DNA of 64,000 bases from Mycobacteroides sp. CBMA 271 (GCF_009729205.1 NZ_VTHB01000001.1:558001-622000); one strand, 5' to 3'; shown: positions 25,964 through 35,555, counted from the first letter of the stretch. Notes: a model not told the origin generated them from the sequence alone. Numbers and translations: made by a program.

Positions 25964-26288
25964 TTTTCATACCGGACGCGAGTCCTCGACGGCATCTCAA
26001 ATTTCGTCGACCGCCGTCACACCTACCGACCCCTCGTATCTGCACCGGTAGGTGCTCGCGGCGACCACAATGATGGGCTAGTTTGCGGTAGGGACCGACG
26101 AACATAGCGCAGTCACGCTGCGGGCACGGCCCGAAGACACAGGGTCCGTACTTAGCCCGCCGATCGCGGGAACGAGCAGAAAATATCGCTTCTGAGCGGG
26201 TCGCGCAACCTTTTCGGAATTCTCATTCCACTGTCCACCGAGCCCGTCGCCCCGTAGCCACGGCGCCCGCCGCTGATAACATCCGAGC
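25964..26288. other. 325-bp divergent intergenic region
   Basis: No gene is supported. It holds a perfect 9-bp inverted repeat with 17-nt spacer (26020-26028 and 26046-26054, CACCTACCG/CGGTAGGTG) and, at its right end, the TAACAT box of the next gene. It separates the ferredoxin from the Rv3651-like pair. Confidence 0.6.
26277..26282 (+). promoter_or_regulatory. -10 box of Rv3651-like gene 1, leaderless type
   Basis: TAACAT, 6 nt before the GTG at 26289. Its paralog carries the same hexamer at the same distance. Confidence 0.5.
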
Positions 26289-27278
26289 GTGGCGCGCGAG
26301 TGGCTTCTCCTGGAATCCCTCGGCGAGGAACCAACAGTCATCGCGGCCGGCAATCAACCGCGGAATATGGTTCCGCTCAGCGCATTCCTTCGCCGCAATC
26401 GAAATCTAGGTCTCATTCGCCGGGTCATCGCCGCGGCAACCAAGGCCAACAAGGCCGCCGCGATCGGCCCACCCGACTCCGATCTGGTCATCGATGTACG
26501 CCCGGTCGCCATGCCCGACGGTCGAGTGCATGGGGTGTGGCTGTGGACGGGCGCGGCCCCGCCACCAGAAGATCCCCCCGTCGACGGCGGCGCGGTGGTC
26601 CTGAATGCAGATACCGGCGCCCTACACATGAGCGACGGTGCGGCCCTGGCCATGGGCATGGCCCCCACCGATCCTCATACCGAGATCAACATGCCTCAGC
26701 TCTACCGTTACGTGGCGCCCAATCCCGGCGAGACCGATGTCCTAGGACTCATCGTGACCGCTTCCGAGGGCATGACCTATAGCGGGACCTGGCCCGGCGT
26801 CGACAGTGACGGCAACCCCACGCTGTGTCACTTCGCAAGCCGATTGGTTCTGGAACCCAACGACCAGGGCATCCCGGAACGCCTGGGACGCGCGATCAAT
26901 CTGCGAGTCGGCCGGCCCGCGCATCCCGTTCCGCTGCTTGAACAACAAGTCCTGGAGGCCACCGCCGAGCCCGGCGCATACCGCGCACTGGTCATGATCG
27001 CCTCGCGCACATTGATCAAATGGATCGATCCGCCTGCACCGGAATGGCATTGGGAGTTCGACCCGCTGGGCCGACCGAAGGTTCATCCCGATGACCAGGC
27101 GAATCTGAACTTCATGATCGATAACGCCGCGTTCGGTGCCACCGAGGCCGTCATCAGGTACCGCTGCCACGACGACAGCTGGGAATCGCTGCATTGCTCA
27201 ACGCACCTGGTGCGGCTGAGCGAAGAAGCCACCGTCGCGCTCATCACCCACCGGCGTCGGCCCGCCGCGCCGCGCTAG
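26289..27278 (+). CDS. Rv3651-like (DUF5593 N-terminal) protein, copy 1
   Basis: A 329-residue protein starting REWLLLESLGEEPTVIAAGNQPRNMVPLSAFLRRN, which matches my recollection of the N-terminal domain of M. tuberculosis Rv3651, a three-domain PAS/GAF-like protein of unknown function. The middle (about 95-230) looks sensor-like, and the C-terminal part contains LIKWIDPPAPEWHWEFDPLGRPKVHPDDQ. No catalytic motif is visible. It is the first of two tandem paralogs and has its own leaderless promoter. A sensory or regulatory role is inference. Confidence 0.65.
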   Translation: MAREWLLLESLGEEPTVIAAGNQPRNMVPLSAFLRRNRNLGLIRRVIAAATKANKAAAIGPPDSDLVIDVRPVAMPDGRVHGVWLWTGAAPPPEDPPVDGGAVVLNADTGALHMSDGAALAMGMAPTDPHTEINMPQLYRYVAPNPGETDVLGLIVTASEGMTYSGTWPGVDSDGNPTLCHFASRLVLEPNDQGIPERLGRAINLRVGRPAHPVPLLEQQVLEATAEPGAYRALVMIASRTLIKWIDPPAPEWHWEFDPLGRPKVHPDDQANLNFMIDNAAFGATEAVIRYRCHDDSWESLHCSTHLVRLSEEATVALITHRRRPAAPR

Positions 27279-27329
27279 TCACGCGATCCCGGGAGCAGGT
27301 TCGACGCCAGTGAGTTCGCCCGAAGTTGC

Positions 27330-27335
27330 TAACAT
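27330..27335 (+). promoter_or_regulatory. -10 box of Rv3651-like gene 2, leaderless type
   Basis: TAACAT, 6 nt before the ATG at 27342. The string TAACATCCG is shared with the paralog's promoter. Confidence 0.5.
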
Positions 27336-27341
27336 CCGGGC

Positions 27342-28340
27342 ATGTCCCGCAATTGGATGCTGCTAGAGACCCTGGGTGATGACCCCACGGTCATAGCCAT
27401 CGGATTGCAGGCCCGCAATATGGCGCCGCTTGAGTCGGTGCTGAGCCGCAACCGGCACCGCCCACTGGTCGAGGCGGCGATTGCCGAATGTCGGAGGACG
27501 GGCGAACCGGCGGAGGCGATGACCCCGGCACGTGACCGCATCGTGCTCGTGCATCCGATATCCATGGGGCGGTCACATGTGCACGGCGTCCAGGTCTGGT
27601 TCGGGCCGACAGACCTTGAGCCACCGCGGCGGCCCATCGCCGGGGCATGCCTGGGCTCGCTGGACACCTCGCTCACCACGCTGACCGACGAGTACTTCGA
27701 CGTGATGGGTTTCGACCCGGGCAACAGGTCCGCGAGGCAAGCCATCGCCGAAGGACTCGCCCCTGTTTTGCCAAGTCCGCGCAACACCGAATTGATGGCA
27801 AACGTCGTGAACCCCGAACTTCAGACGACTTTTTGCGGAACTTGTCTCGCCGCCGACTACCAAGGAAACGTCCTTCAAGTTCACTACGCCGGACGGGCAT
27901 CGAAGGAAACGAATGCCGCGGGAGCCTTGGAGCGCATCAACAGGATTGTGTGCACACGGGTCGACAACACACCCGCCGAGCCGCAGGTTGGGCTGGCGCA
28001 ACAGATCCTGAATGCCGTCGCCGCGCCCGGGGTGCACCGGCTACTGGTCAATGTCGACACCTTCGCTGTCCTCAAGTGGATCGACGAGCCGTTCCCCGAT
28101 CTGGCATGGCGCTATGACCCCGATCAGCCCGACGACATCCATCCCGATGACAGGGCTGTGGCGCGCGCCATGCAGCAGGAACTGAGCACGGGATCGGCCG
28201 CCGGGGTGCTCCGAGTGCGGGCAGTCTCCGGAGGGTGGTTGCGAATACACGCATCCGCAACAAAATTCGCATTGCGTGACAACGCTTTTGCAGCACTTGT
28301 CACACTGACTGCCCCGCCGGCGGCAGACGCCGGACCGTAG
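27342..28340 (+). CDS. Rv3651-like (DUF5593 N-terminal) protein, copy 2
   Basis: A 332-residue paralog of the preceding gene. It shares the opening (RNWMLLETLGDDPTVIAIGLQARNMAPLESVL), a central region, and the C-terminal FAVLKWIDEPFPDLAWRYDPDQPDDIHPDDR block. The two have diverged considerably, so the duplication is not recent. No enzymatic motif is seen. The ATG at 27342 is fixed by the promoter spacing. It ends 85 bp before the Rv3311-like gene. Confidence 0.65.
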   Translation: MSRNWMLLETLGDDPTVIAIGLQARNMAPLESVLSRNRHRPLVEAAIAECRRTGEPAEAMTPARDRIVLVHPISMGRSHVHGVQVWFGPTDLEPPRRPIAGACLGSLDTSLTTLTDEYFDVMGFDPGNRSARQAIAEGLAPVLPSPRNTELMANVVNPELQTTFCGTCLAADYQGNVLQVHYAGRASKETNAAGALERINRIVCTRVDNTPAEPQVGLAQQILNAVAAPGVHRLLVNVDTFAVLKWIDEPFPDLAWRYDPDQPDDIHPDDRAVARAMQQELSTGSAAGVLRVRAVSGGWLRIHASATKFALRDNAFAALVTLTAPPAADAGP

Positions 28341-28413
28341 ACCTTAGTTAGCGCCGGGCGCCTCCTACGGAGACTCACGCGGTGGGTCTTTCGCTCGGGC
28401 CCCGCCTTCTGGC

Positions 28414-28419
28414 TAGGCT
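28414..28419 (+). promoter_or_regulatory. -10 box of the Rv3311-like gene, leaderless type
   Basis: TAGGCT, 6 nt before the ATG at 28426. Confidence 0.45.
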
Positions 28420-28425
28420 TGCCGC

Positions 28426-29757
28426 ATGGCTGCTGACATCGTTCCCATCGGACTCGGGCTCACAGAAGGTGACGTGGTCACCCTGTGGGCCCCGCGGTGG
28501 CGCGACGCCGGAGATGAGTGGGAAGCGTTTCTCGGCAAGGACGACGATCTGTATGTGTTCGAGTCGGTCGCCGATCTGGTGGCCTTCGTGCGAACGGACA
28601 ACGACAACGACCTGGTCGACCATCCCGCATGGTCAGCACTCGGGGCACTGTCGGCCGACGAGCTCGAACCCGACGACGAAAATCGCTTCGATCTGATCGG
28701 CGTGCCCGAGCTGGTCGCCGACAAGCCCAGCGAGGACGCCGTCGACACGCTGCGCGCCACGTTGGCGATCGTGGCCTCCATCGGCGCAGTCTGCGAACTG
28801 GCGCCCATCAACAAGCTCATCAACGGCAACCCGGTGCTGGCCACGTTGTCGGGCGGGGCCGAAAGCTTCACGGGCAAAGACGGATTGAAGCGGTGGAATC
28901 AGATCGGCACCATCGTCGGCAAGTCATGGGATGCGGTGGTCGACTCCATTGACGAGATCGCGGCGACGCCCGATGTCGATGAGGAGCTCTCCGCCGCTGC
29001 CGACGCCGAGCTGCTTGCCGCCGCCGAGAATGCCGTGGACGATGCGGACGACCTCGAGGACGACGAAGACCTGGATTTGCTTGACGAGGACTCCGCAACA
29101 TCGGACAGCGAGAGCGCCGATGATGCGGACGACGACGAGTCTGAAGACGACGAAGACGACGAGGGCTCCGAAGACGACGCCGAGGATGATGATGCGATTC
29201 TCGGCGGTGACGAGGACTTCTGGCTGGCGGTCGGTATCGATCCCATCCAGATGATTACGAACGCAGGAACGTTCTACACGCTGCGCTGCTACCTCAACGA
29301 CGAACCGATCTTCCTGGGGCGCAACGGAAGAATCAGTGTGTTCGGTTCGGAAAGGGCGCTGGCCCGGTATCTGGCCGACGAGCACGATCACGATCTGTCC
29401 GATCTGAGCACCTATGACGACATCCGCACCGCGGCCACCGACGGCTCACTGCGGATCGACATCACCGACGACAACATTTACGTGTTCACCGGGCTGGCCG
29501 ACGATCTTGAGGACGGCCTCGACGAGGTGGACCGCGATCAGCTTGAGCTAGCAGTCGAGCTGCTCACGGACGTCGCCGAATACTCCGAAGAGGACAGCGT
29601 CGATGCCGAGTTGGACGGCGATACCCCGTTGGGCAAGTTGGTCGGGCACTTGCTCGAACCCGATAAGCATGACGAGCCCAAGGGTCCGTTTGCCGAGGCC
29701 GCCGAGCGCTGGCGGACGCTGGAGCGGGCCATGGAAGCGCGGCTGCGCCGGGAGTAG
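28426..29757 (+). CDS. Rv3311-like conserved protein with acidic linker
   Basis: A 443-residue protein with two related globular parts (about 1-180 and 265-440). Each has a stretch of the type DLYVFESVADLVAFVRTDNDNDLVDHPAW or ISVFGSERALARYLADEHDHDLSDL, suggesting internal duplication. Residues about 185-262 are almost only Asp/Glu/Ser/Ala, an extremely acidic disordered linker. No signal peptide or membrane segment is seen. It is conserved in mycobacteria at this location next to add; its function is unknown. It is convergent with add across 24 bp. Confidence 0.7.
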   Translation: MAADIVPIGLGLTEGDVVTLWAPRWRDAGDEWEAFLGKDDDLYVFESVADLVAFVRTDNDNDLVDHPAWSALGALSADELEPDDENRFDLIGVPELVADKPSEDAVDTLRATLAIVASIGAVCELAPINKLINGNPVLATLSGGAESFTGKDGLKRWNQIGTIVGKSWDAVVDSIDEIAATPDVDEELSAAADAELLAAAENAVDDADDLEDDEDLDLLDEDSATSDSESADDADDDESEDDEDDEGSEDDAEDDDAILGGDEDFWLAVGIDPIQMITNAGTFYTLRCYLNDEPIFLGRNGRISVFGSERALARYLADEHDHDLSDLSTYDDIRTAATDGSLRIDITDDNIYVFTGLADDLEDGLDEVDRDQLELAVELLTDVAEYSEEDSVDAELDGDTPLGKLVGHLLEPDKHDEPKGPFAEAAERWRTLERAMEARLRRE

Positions 29758-29781
29758 CCGGCCCGGCCGTCACCGTGACGG

Positions 29782-30870
29782 TTAGCCGATCAGGACCGCA
29801 TATCCGGGTTTGATGACGTCATCGATGATGGCCAGTCGCTCATCGAACGGGATGAATGCGGATTTCATCGCGTTGATGGTGAACCGCTGCAGGTCGCTCC
29901 AGCCGTATCCGAATGCGTCGACCAGGCGCAGCATTTCGCGGCTCATCGAGGTATCACTCATCAGCCGGTTGTCGGTGTTGACGGTCACCCGGAACCGCAA
30001 CCGCGCCAGCAGGTCGAAGGGGTGGTCGGCGATGCTGTCGACAGCTCCCGTCTGCACATTCGAGCTCGGGCACAGTTCCAGCGGCACCCTCTTGTCACGC
30101 AGCAGCGACGACAGCCGGCCCAAGTGAGCCGTGCCGTCGGGGTCGACGTCGATATCGTCGACGATGCGCACCCCGTGCCCGAGCCGGTCGGCACCACAGA
30201 AGGCGATCGCCTCGTGGATTGACGGCAATCCGAATCCCTCACCGGCATGGATGGTGAACCTGGCGTTGGCATTCCGCATGTACTCGAAGGCGTCCAGGTG
30301 CCGGCTCGGCGGATAACCCGCCTCGGCTCCGGCGATGTCGAACCCGACGGCGCCCCGGTCGCGGAACTTCACGGCCAGCTCGGCGATCTCGCGCGAGCGC
30401 GCGGCGTGGCGCATCGCGGTGACCAGGGTGCGCACCGTGATGCGCTTGCCCGCAGCGCGCGCCGCCCGCTCCCCGTCGGCGAATCCGGCCAGCACGGCAT
30501 CCATCACGTCATCGAGGGTGAGACCGGCCTCGATATGCAGCTCGGGTGCGAAACGGACCTCCGCGTACACGACACCGTCGGCCGCGAGGTCTGCCACGCA
30601 TTCGGCGGCAACGCGGTGCAGCGCGGACGCCGTCTGCATCACCCCGACCGTGTGCGCGAAGGTCTCTAGGTACTGCTCCAGCGAGCCGCTGTCAGCGGCA
30701 GTACGAAACCACGAGGCCAGGGCACTCTCATCCTCGACAGGCAGGTTCTCGTACCCGGATTCCCGCGCCAGTTCCAGGACGGTGCCGGGTCGTAGTCCCC
30801 CGTCGAGATGATCATGCAGAAGCGCCTTGGGAGCCTGGGTGATTGACACCAAATCGAGTTCGGCCGTCAC
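29782..30870 (-). CDS. add: Adenosine deaminase
   Basis: A 362-residue zinc enzyme converting adenosine and deoxyadenosine to inosine forms. Zinc ligands are in [14 protein letters not shown], then [15 protein letters not shown] with catalytic Glu, [11 protein letters not shown], and [10 protein letters not shown] with the C-terminal metal Asp. The GTG at 30870 overlaps the deoA stop by 4 nt. It is the third gene of a cdd-deoA-add operon, matching Rv3313c-Rv3315c. Confidence 0.96.
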   Translation of the reverse strand: MTAELDLVSITQAPKALLHDHLDGGLRPGTVLELARESGYENLPVEDESALASWFRTAADSGSLEQYLETFAHTVGVMQTASALHRVAAECVADLAADGVVYAEVRFAPELHIEAGLTLDDVMDAVLAGFADGERAARAAGKRITVRTLVTAMRHAARSREIAELAVKFRDRGAVGFDIAGAEAGYPPSRHLDAFEYMRNANARFTIHAGEGFGLPSIHEAIAFCGADRLGHGVRIVDDIDVDPDGTAHLGRLSSLLRDKRVPLELCPSSNVQTGAVDSIADHPFDLLARLRFRVTVNTDNRLMSDTSMSREMLRLVDAFGYGWSDLQRFTINAMKSAFIPFDERLAIIDDVIKPGYAVLIG

Positions 30871-32189
30871 ACCCCGATCCTATCGATGATGAGCGCGGTG
30901 GCGGGCGGCGCCGCACCGATGGACCAACCACCGTCTAACGCGTCGAGCGCGGCAGGCAGACGTTCGGGGGTGTCGGTGTACAGCGTGAACAGCGGTTCCC
31001 CCGCGATCACCGGCTCGCCCGAGCGCCGGTGAATACGCACCCCGGCACCGTGTTGCACCGTTTCACCGGGACCGCTGCGGCCGGCCCCGAGCCGCCACGC
31101 GGCAATCCCGACCGGCATCGCGTCGATGCGGTGCATGACGCCACTGGATGGGGCGAGGATGGTCTCCTGGCACCTCCCTACCGGCAGCGGGGCCGACAGG
31201 TCGCCGCCTTGGGCACGAATCATCGCCCGAAACACATCCATCGCAGTGCCGTCAGTCAAGGTCGTCGCCGGATCCTTGCCGTCGACGCCCGCGGCGGACA
31301 ACATCTCGCGGGCCAGCGCCACGGTCAGCGCGATAACGTCCTCGGGGCCTCCCCCGGACAACACATCCAGCGACTCCTGCACCTCCACCGCATTTCCCGC
31401 GGTGGCTCCGAGCGGCGTATCCATCGCGGTGAGCAACGCGGTGGTGGCGACCCCGTGCGCGGTGCCCAGTTCAACCATTGCCGAGGCCAATTGGCGGGCC
31501 CGCTGCTCGGATTTCATGAACGCACCCGCGCCCACCTTGACGTCCAGGACCAGCGCGGCGGTGCCCTCGGCCAGTTTCTTGCTCATGATCGACCCGGCGA
31601 TGAGCGGTATCGATTCCACGGTACCGGTGATATCGCGCAGCGCGTAGAGCTTTCGGTCGGCGGGGGCCAATGACGCGCCGGCGGCACAGATCACCGCCCC
31701 GACGTCGGAAAGCTGGTGTCGTATCTCGTCATTGGTGAGGTCGACCCGAATGCCCGCGATCGACTCGAGTTTGTCGAGAGTGCCCCCGGTGTGCCCGAGT
31801 CCGCGCCCGGAAAGTTGGGGAACTGCGGCCCCGCAGGCAGCGACGACAGCCACCAGCGGCAGGCTGATCTTGTCCCCCACCCCTCCCGTGGAATGTTTGT
31901 CGACGGTCGGACGCGACAGGCCTGACAGATTCAGACGCTCGCCGGAGGCGAGCATCGCCGCGGTCCACGCCGACGTCTCCGCGGTGTTCATACCGCGCAG
32001 GTAGATCGCCATCAGCAGGGCGGCGACCTGTTCTTCACCGATGTCACCGCGGGTGTATGCGCCGATCAGCCAATCAATGGCGCCGGTGCTCAGTTCACCA
32101 CCGTCTCGCTTGGTCGCGATGATCGATGGCATATCGAACGCGAAGGCATGCGATGAGCCGCTTGCGCGAAGAGCATCAGAATTTGCCAT
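30867..32189 (-). CDS. deoA: Thymidine phosphorylase
   Basis: A 440-residue pyrimidine nucleoside phosphorylase giving deoxyribose 1-phosphate. Motifs are [14 protein letters not shown] (the phosphorylase signature), [16 protein letters not shown], and [10 protein letters not shown]. The N-terminus carries an extra [13 protein letters not shown] before the family start [16 protein letters not shown], contributed by a copy of the dispersed 20-bp repeat. The start codon overlaps the cdd stop (ATGA). It works with punA, pmmB, add and cdd in salvage. Confidence 0.96.
   Translation of the reverse strand: MANSDALRASGSSHAFAFDMPSIIATKRDGGELSTGAIDWLIGAYTRGDIGEEQVAALLMAIYLRGMNTAETSAWTAAMLASGERLNLSGLSRPTVDKHSTGGVGDKISLPLVAVVAACGAAVPQLSGRGLGHTGGTLDKLESIAGIRVDLTNDEIRHQLSDVGAVICAAGASLAPADRKLYALRDITGTVESIPLIAGSIMSKKLAEGTAALVLDVKVGAGAFMKSEQRARQLASAMVELGTAHGVATTALLTAMDTPLGATAGNAVEVQESLDVLSGGGPEDVIALTVALAREMLSAAGVDGKDPATTLTDGTAMDVFRAMIRAQGGDLSAPLPVGRCQETILAPSSGVMHRIDAMPVGIAAWRLGAGRSGPGETVQHGAGVRIHRRSGEPVIAGEPLFTLYTDTPERLPAALDALDGGWSIGAAPPATALIIDRIGV
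32152..32171 (-). repeat. Dispersed 20-bp repeat in deoA
   Basis: An exact copy of CTTCGCGCAAGCGGCTCATC on the minus strand, read in frame as LRASGSS near the DeoA N-terminus. Confidence 0.85.
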
Positions 32190-32587
32190 CAGATCCGGCC
32201 GCGGTCTAAATCTTCGGGGCCGAAGGCCTCCGGGAGCAGCTCGGCTAGACGTCGCGGCGCATCCGCGTGATCGATCAACAGATCAGCGCCCCCATGTTCG
32301 AGAAGTAGCTGACGGCACCGACCGCAGGGCATCAGCGGCTCGCCACGCGAATCAACACATGAGAGCGCCACCAACCGCCCGCCGCCGGTAGAGAACAGGG
32401 CGCAGACCACAGAACACTCCGCGCAGAGACCCAGCCCATATGAGACATTCTCCACATTGCAGCCCACGATCGTCCGACCGTCGTCGACCACTGCGGCCGC
32501 ACCTACGGGATACTTCGAGTAGGGCGCATAGGCGTGCTCAGTCACCGCATATGCCTTGCCTCGCAACTCATTCCAGTCGATCAGCAT
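32189..32587 (-). CDS. cdd: Cytidine deaminase
   Basis: A 132-residue zinc-dependent homotetrameric-type enzyme. CNVENVSYGLGLCAECSVVCAL has the zinc Cys and the catalytic Glu in the CAE motif; PCGRCRQLLLEHGG gives the remaining two zinc cysteines. It deaminates cytidine and deoxycytidine to uridine forms used by Upp and DeoA routes. It is the first gene of the cdd-deoA-add operon, with a GGGAGGTG site upstream of the ATG at 32587. It is divergent from sdhCDAB across 278 bp. Confidence 0.96.
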   Translation of the reverse strand: MLIDWNELRGKAYAVTEHAYAPYSKYPVGAAAVVDDGRTIVGCNVENVSYGLGLCAECSVVCALFSTGGGRLVALSCVDSRGEPLMPCGRCRQLLLEHGGADLLIDHADAPRRLAELLPEAFGPEDLDRGRI

Positions 32588-32646
32588 GATCGGGACACCT
32601 CCCTGTCGACGGCGCGAGATCTCGCCCGGTCACTTCTTTGCTCGTG

Positions 32647-32665
32647 CAAGGTTTACCTAACTTAC
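32647..32665. promoter_or_regulatory. Weak IdeR-box-like sequence
   Basis: The 19-mer matches the recalled iron-box consensus TTAGGTTAGGCTAACCTAA at 12 positions, with arms AGGTT and AACTT around 5 nt. It lies in the cdd/sdhC divergent interval. The match is below that expected for a strong site. Confidence 0.2.
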
Positions 32666-32865
32666 TTTGGAGTACGGCACATTTCGAGGCTTTTTGGCGC
32701 CTTACGGCCCCTACACGATTTCGGCGGCACATTGAGTTGGGTTTAGAGTTCCTGTGACGGTTCGCCGACCACCGTTGGGCCATCGGATGCGTGTCATGGT
32801 CGCCTCCAGCAGGCGCACTGCCCGCGCCATGTGGCCCCAGTCCACCATTGGTGTTGGAGGCCAGC

Positions 32866-33267
32866 TTGACCACCGCTACGAGCGAAGGTAATCGCCTTAA
32901 GCGATCGCTATACCGTGGCGATCCAGGAATGTGGTCCTGGGTCCTACATCGCATTACCGGCGCCACAATCTTCTTCTTCCTTTTCGTCCACGTCCTGGAC
33001 ACCGCCCTGATGCGGGTCAGCCCCGAGGTCTACAACTCGGTGATCGACACCTATAAGACCCCCCTCGTGGGCCTTATGGAACTCGGGCTGGTGGCCGCGG
33101 TGCTGTACCACGCACTCAACGGTGTACGCGTCATACTCGTCGATTTCTGGTCCAAGGGTCCGCGCTATCAGCGGCTCATGCTGTGGATCATCGGCGCTGT
33201 CTGGTTCGTAGTGATGGTTCCAGCGGCCGCCCGGCTGCTGATGCATATGGCGGAGCGATTCCTATGA
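32866..33267 (+). CDS. sdhC: Succinate dehydrogenase cytochrome b subunit
   Basis: A 133-residue membrane anchor with three transmembrane helices. The heme-ligand region WSWVLHRITGATIFFFLFVHVLDTAL is followed by MELGLVAAVLYHALNGVRVILVDFW. It is the first gene of sdhCDAB (Rv3316-Rv3319 equivalent). The start is read as TTG at 32866, because GGAGG at 32856-32860 sits 5 nt before it and the protein then begins TTATSEGNRLKRSLYRGDPGMWSWV, the usual mycobacterial form. The upstream ATG at 32791 lacks such support. It overlaps sdhD by 4 nt. Confidence 0.9.
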   Translation: MTTATSEGNRLKRSLYRGDPGMWSWVLHRITGATIFFFLFVHVLDTALMRVSPEVYNSVIDTYKTPLVGLMELGLVAAVLYHALNGVRVILVDFWSKGPRYQRLMLWIIGAVWFVVMVPAAARLLMHMAERFL

Positions 33268-33746
33268 GTAATCCCCAAACCGGATCCCATACGAGCACCC
33301 GCGCCAGCGGCCGTCCGGCTCCCGTGATGGAGCGCGACTACGACCGCCCTGCCGCACTGGACAATCCACGCGCGCCCCGGCGGGCGTCGGGCATGCCCAA
33401 CTTCGAGAAGTACGCGTGGATCTTCATGCGGCTCTCTGGCATCGTCCTGATCTTCCTGGCGCTGGGCCACTTGTTCATCATGCTGATGTGGGACAACGGC
33501 GTGTATCGGGTGGACTTCAACTTCGTGGCGCAGCGCTGGTCGAGCCCGTTCTGGCAGACGTGGGACCTGACGATGCTGTGGCTCGCTCAATTGCACGGCG
33601 GTAACGGGATGCGCACGATCATCGCCGACTACACCCGTAAGGATTCGACCCGGTTCTGGCTCAATTGCCTACTGGCACTGTCGATCATCTTCACGGTTGT
33701 GCTCGGCACGTACGTTCTGCTGACCTTCAATCCGAACATCGGTTAG
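33264..33746 (+). CDS. sdhD: Succinate dehydrogenase hydrophobic anchor subunit
   Basis: A 160-residue membrane protein. A 45-residue polar N-terminus precedes three helices (YAWIFMRLSGIVLIFLALGHLFIMLMW, TMLWLAQLHGGNGMRTIIADY, and FWLNCLLALSIIFTVVLGTYVLL). It anchors SdhAB with SdhC and completes the quinone site. The ATG at 33264 overlaps the sdhC stop (ATGA); sdhA follows after 14 nt. Confidence 0.92.
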   Translation: MSNPQTGSHTSTRASGRPAPVMERDYDRPAALDNPRAPRRASGMPNFEKYAWIFMRLSGIVLIFLALGHLFIMLMWDNGVYRVDFNFVAQRWSSPFWQTWDLTMLWLAQLHGGNGMRTIIADYTRKDSTRFWLNCLLALSIIFTVVLGTYVLLTFNPNIG

Positions 33747-33760
33747 GGGCGCTTTCGACA

Positions 33761-35521
33761 ATGGCCATAATTCAGGAACATCGGTACGACGTCGTCATCA
33801 TCGGCGCCGGCGGTGCAGGCATGCGTGCCGCCGTGGAGGCCGGACCTCGGGTGCGGACCGCAGTGCTCACCAAGCTGTACCCGACGCGTAGTCACACCGG
33901 CGCGGCCCAGGGCGGTATGTGCGCCGCGCTGGCCAACGTCGAGGAAGACAACTGGGAGTGGCACACCTTCGACACCGTCAAGGGCGGCGATTACCTCGCC
34001 GACCAGGACGCCGTGGAGATCATGTGCAAGGAGGCCATCGACGCCGTCCTGGATCTCGAAAAGATGGGCATGCCGTTCAACCGGACACCCCAGGGCCGGA
34101 TCGACCAGCGCCGCTTCGGTGGTCACACCCGCGATCACGGTAAGGCGCCGGTACGCCGCGCCTGTTACGCCGCGGACCGTACCGGACACATGATCCTGCA
34201 GACGCTGTACCAAAACTGCGTCAAACACGATGTCGAGTTCTACAACGAGTTCTACGCGCTGGATATCGCGATCACCGAGACCGCCAACGGTCCCGTGGCC
34301 ACCGGCGTCATCGCCTACGAGCTCGCAACCGGTGACATTCACGTATTCCATGCCAAGGCAATCGTTTTCGCCACCGGCGGCTCGGGACGTATGTACAAGA
34401 CGACGTCCAACGCACATACCCTGACCGGCGACGGCCTGGGCATCGTGTTCCGCAAGGGACTCCCGCTGGAAGACATGGAGTTCCACCAGTTCCACCCGAC
34501 GGGTCTTGCCGGACTGGGCATCCTGATTTCCGAAGCCGTACGCGGCGAAGGCGGTCGCTTGCTCAACGCCGACGGCGAGCGCTTCATGGAGCGATACGCG
34601 CCGACCATTGTCGACCTGGCACCCCGCGATATCGTCGCGCGCTCAATGGTTCTCGAAGTGCTTGAGGGTCGCGGCGCCGGACCGAACAAGGACTACGTCT
34701 ACATCGACGTGCGTCACCTCGGCGCCGATGTGCTGGAAGCCAAGCTGCCGGATATCACCGAATTCGCCCGCACCTACCTGGGCGTCGACCCGGTCACCGA
34801 GCTGGTTCCCGTCTACCCGACCTGCCACTACGTAATGGGCGGCATCCCGACCAACATCAAGGGGCAGGTGTTACGCGACAACGACAACGTCGTCCCCGGC
34901 CTGTATGCCGCAGGTGAATGCGCGTGCGTCTCGGTGCACGGCGCCAACCGGTTGGGCACCAACTCGTTGTTGGATATCAACGTGTTTGGGCGCCGAGCAG
35001 GTATCGCCGCCGCCGAGTACGCCGAGGCCCACGACTTCATCGAACTGCCGGAGGACCCGGCGACGATGGTTACCGGGTGGGTAGCCGATGTGCTGTCCGA
35101 GCACGGCGACGAGCGGGTGGCCGACATCCGCACCGAACTGCAGCAGTCGATGGACAACAACGCCGCGGTGTTCCGCACCGAGGAGACCCTCAAGCAGGCG
35201 TTGCAGGACATCCACCGACTCAAGGAGCGGTACAGCCGAATCACGGTGCACGACAAGGGCAAGCGCTACAACAGCGATCTGCTTGAGGCCATCGAACTGG
35301 GCTTCCTGCTCGAGCTCGCCGAGGTGACCGTAGTGGGAGCGCTCAACCGCAAGGAGTCCCGAGGCGGACATGCCCGCGAGGACTACCCGGACCGCGATGA
35401 CACCAACTACATGCGACACACCATGGCTTACAAGGAAGGTGCCGACTTACTTTCTGACATCCGGTTGGACTACAAGCCCGTCGTCCAGACCCGGTACGAG
35501 CCGATGGAACGGAAGTACTGA
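33761..35521 (+). CDS. sdhA: Succinate dehydrogenase flavoprotein subunit
   Basis: A 586-residue flavoprotein. It has a FAD-binding VVIIGAGGAGMRAA loop and SHTGAAQGG, with His45 as the expected covalent FAD attachment site. The substrate region includes EFHQFHPTGL and RGEGGRLLNADGERF, and NRLGTNSLLDINVFG is conserved. It oxidises succinate to fumarate in the TCA cycle, passing electrons to SdhB. Start ATG at 33761 (MAIIQEHRYDVV). A dispersed-repeat copy lies between its stop and sdhB. Confidence 0.97.
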   Translation: MAIIQEHRYDVVIIGAGGAGMRAAVEAGPRVRTAVLTKLYPTRSHTGAAQGGMCAALANVEEDNWEWHTFDTVKGGDYLADQDAVEIMCKEAIDAVLDLEKMGMPFNRTPQGRIDQRRFGGHTRDHGKAPVRRACYAADRTGHMILQTLYQNCVKHDVEFYNEFYALDIAITETANGPVATGVIAYELATGDIHVFHAKAIVFATGGSGRMYKTTSNAHTLTGDGLGIVFRKGLPLEDMEFHQFHPTGLAGLGILISEAVRGEGGRLLNADGERFMERYAPTIVDLAPRDIVARSMVLEVLEGRGAGPNKDYVYIDVRHLGADVLEAKLPDITEFARTYLGVDPVTELVPVYPTCHYVMGGIPTNIKGQVLRDNDNVVPGLYAAGECACVSVHGANRLGTNSLLDINVFGRRAGIAAAEYAEAHDFIELPEDPATMVTGWVADVLSEHGDERVADIRTELQQSMDNNAAVFRTEETLKQALQDIHRLKERYSRITVHDKGKRYNSDLLEAIELGFLLELAEVTVVGALNRKESRGGHAREDYPDRDDTNYMRHTMAYKEGADLLSDIRLDYKPVVQTRYEPMERKY

Positions 35522-35522
35522 C

Positions 35523-35542
35523 GATGAGCCGCTTGCGCGAAG
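35523..35542 (-). repeat. Dispersed 20-bp repeat between sdhA and sdhB
   Basis: An exact copy of CTTCGCGCAAGCGGCTCATC on the minus strand, occupying most of the 34-bp sdhA-sdhB gap. The AGGAG ribosome site of sdhB begins at the next base (35543). Confidence 0.85.
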
Positions 35543-35555
35543 AGGAGACCGGACA

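Noticed and set aside
29767..29781. CCGTCAC-C-GTGACGG palindrome between convergent genes
   Set aside because: A one-base centre cannot form a hairpin terminator; too short and G+C-rich to call an operator.
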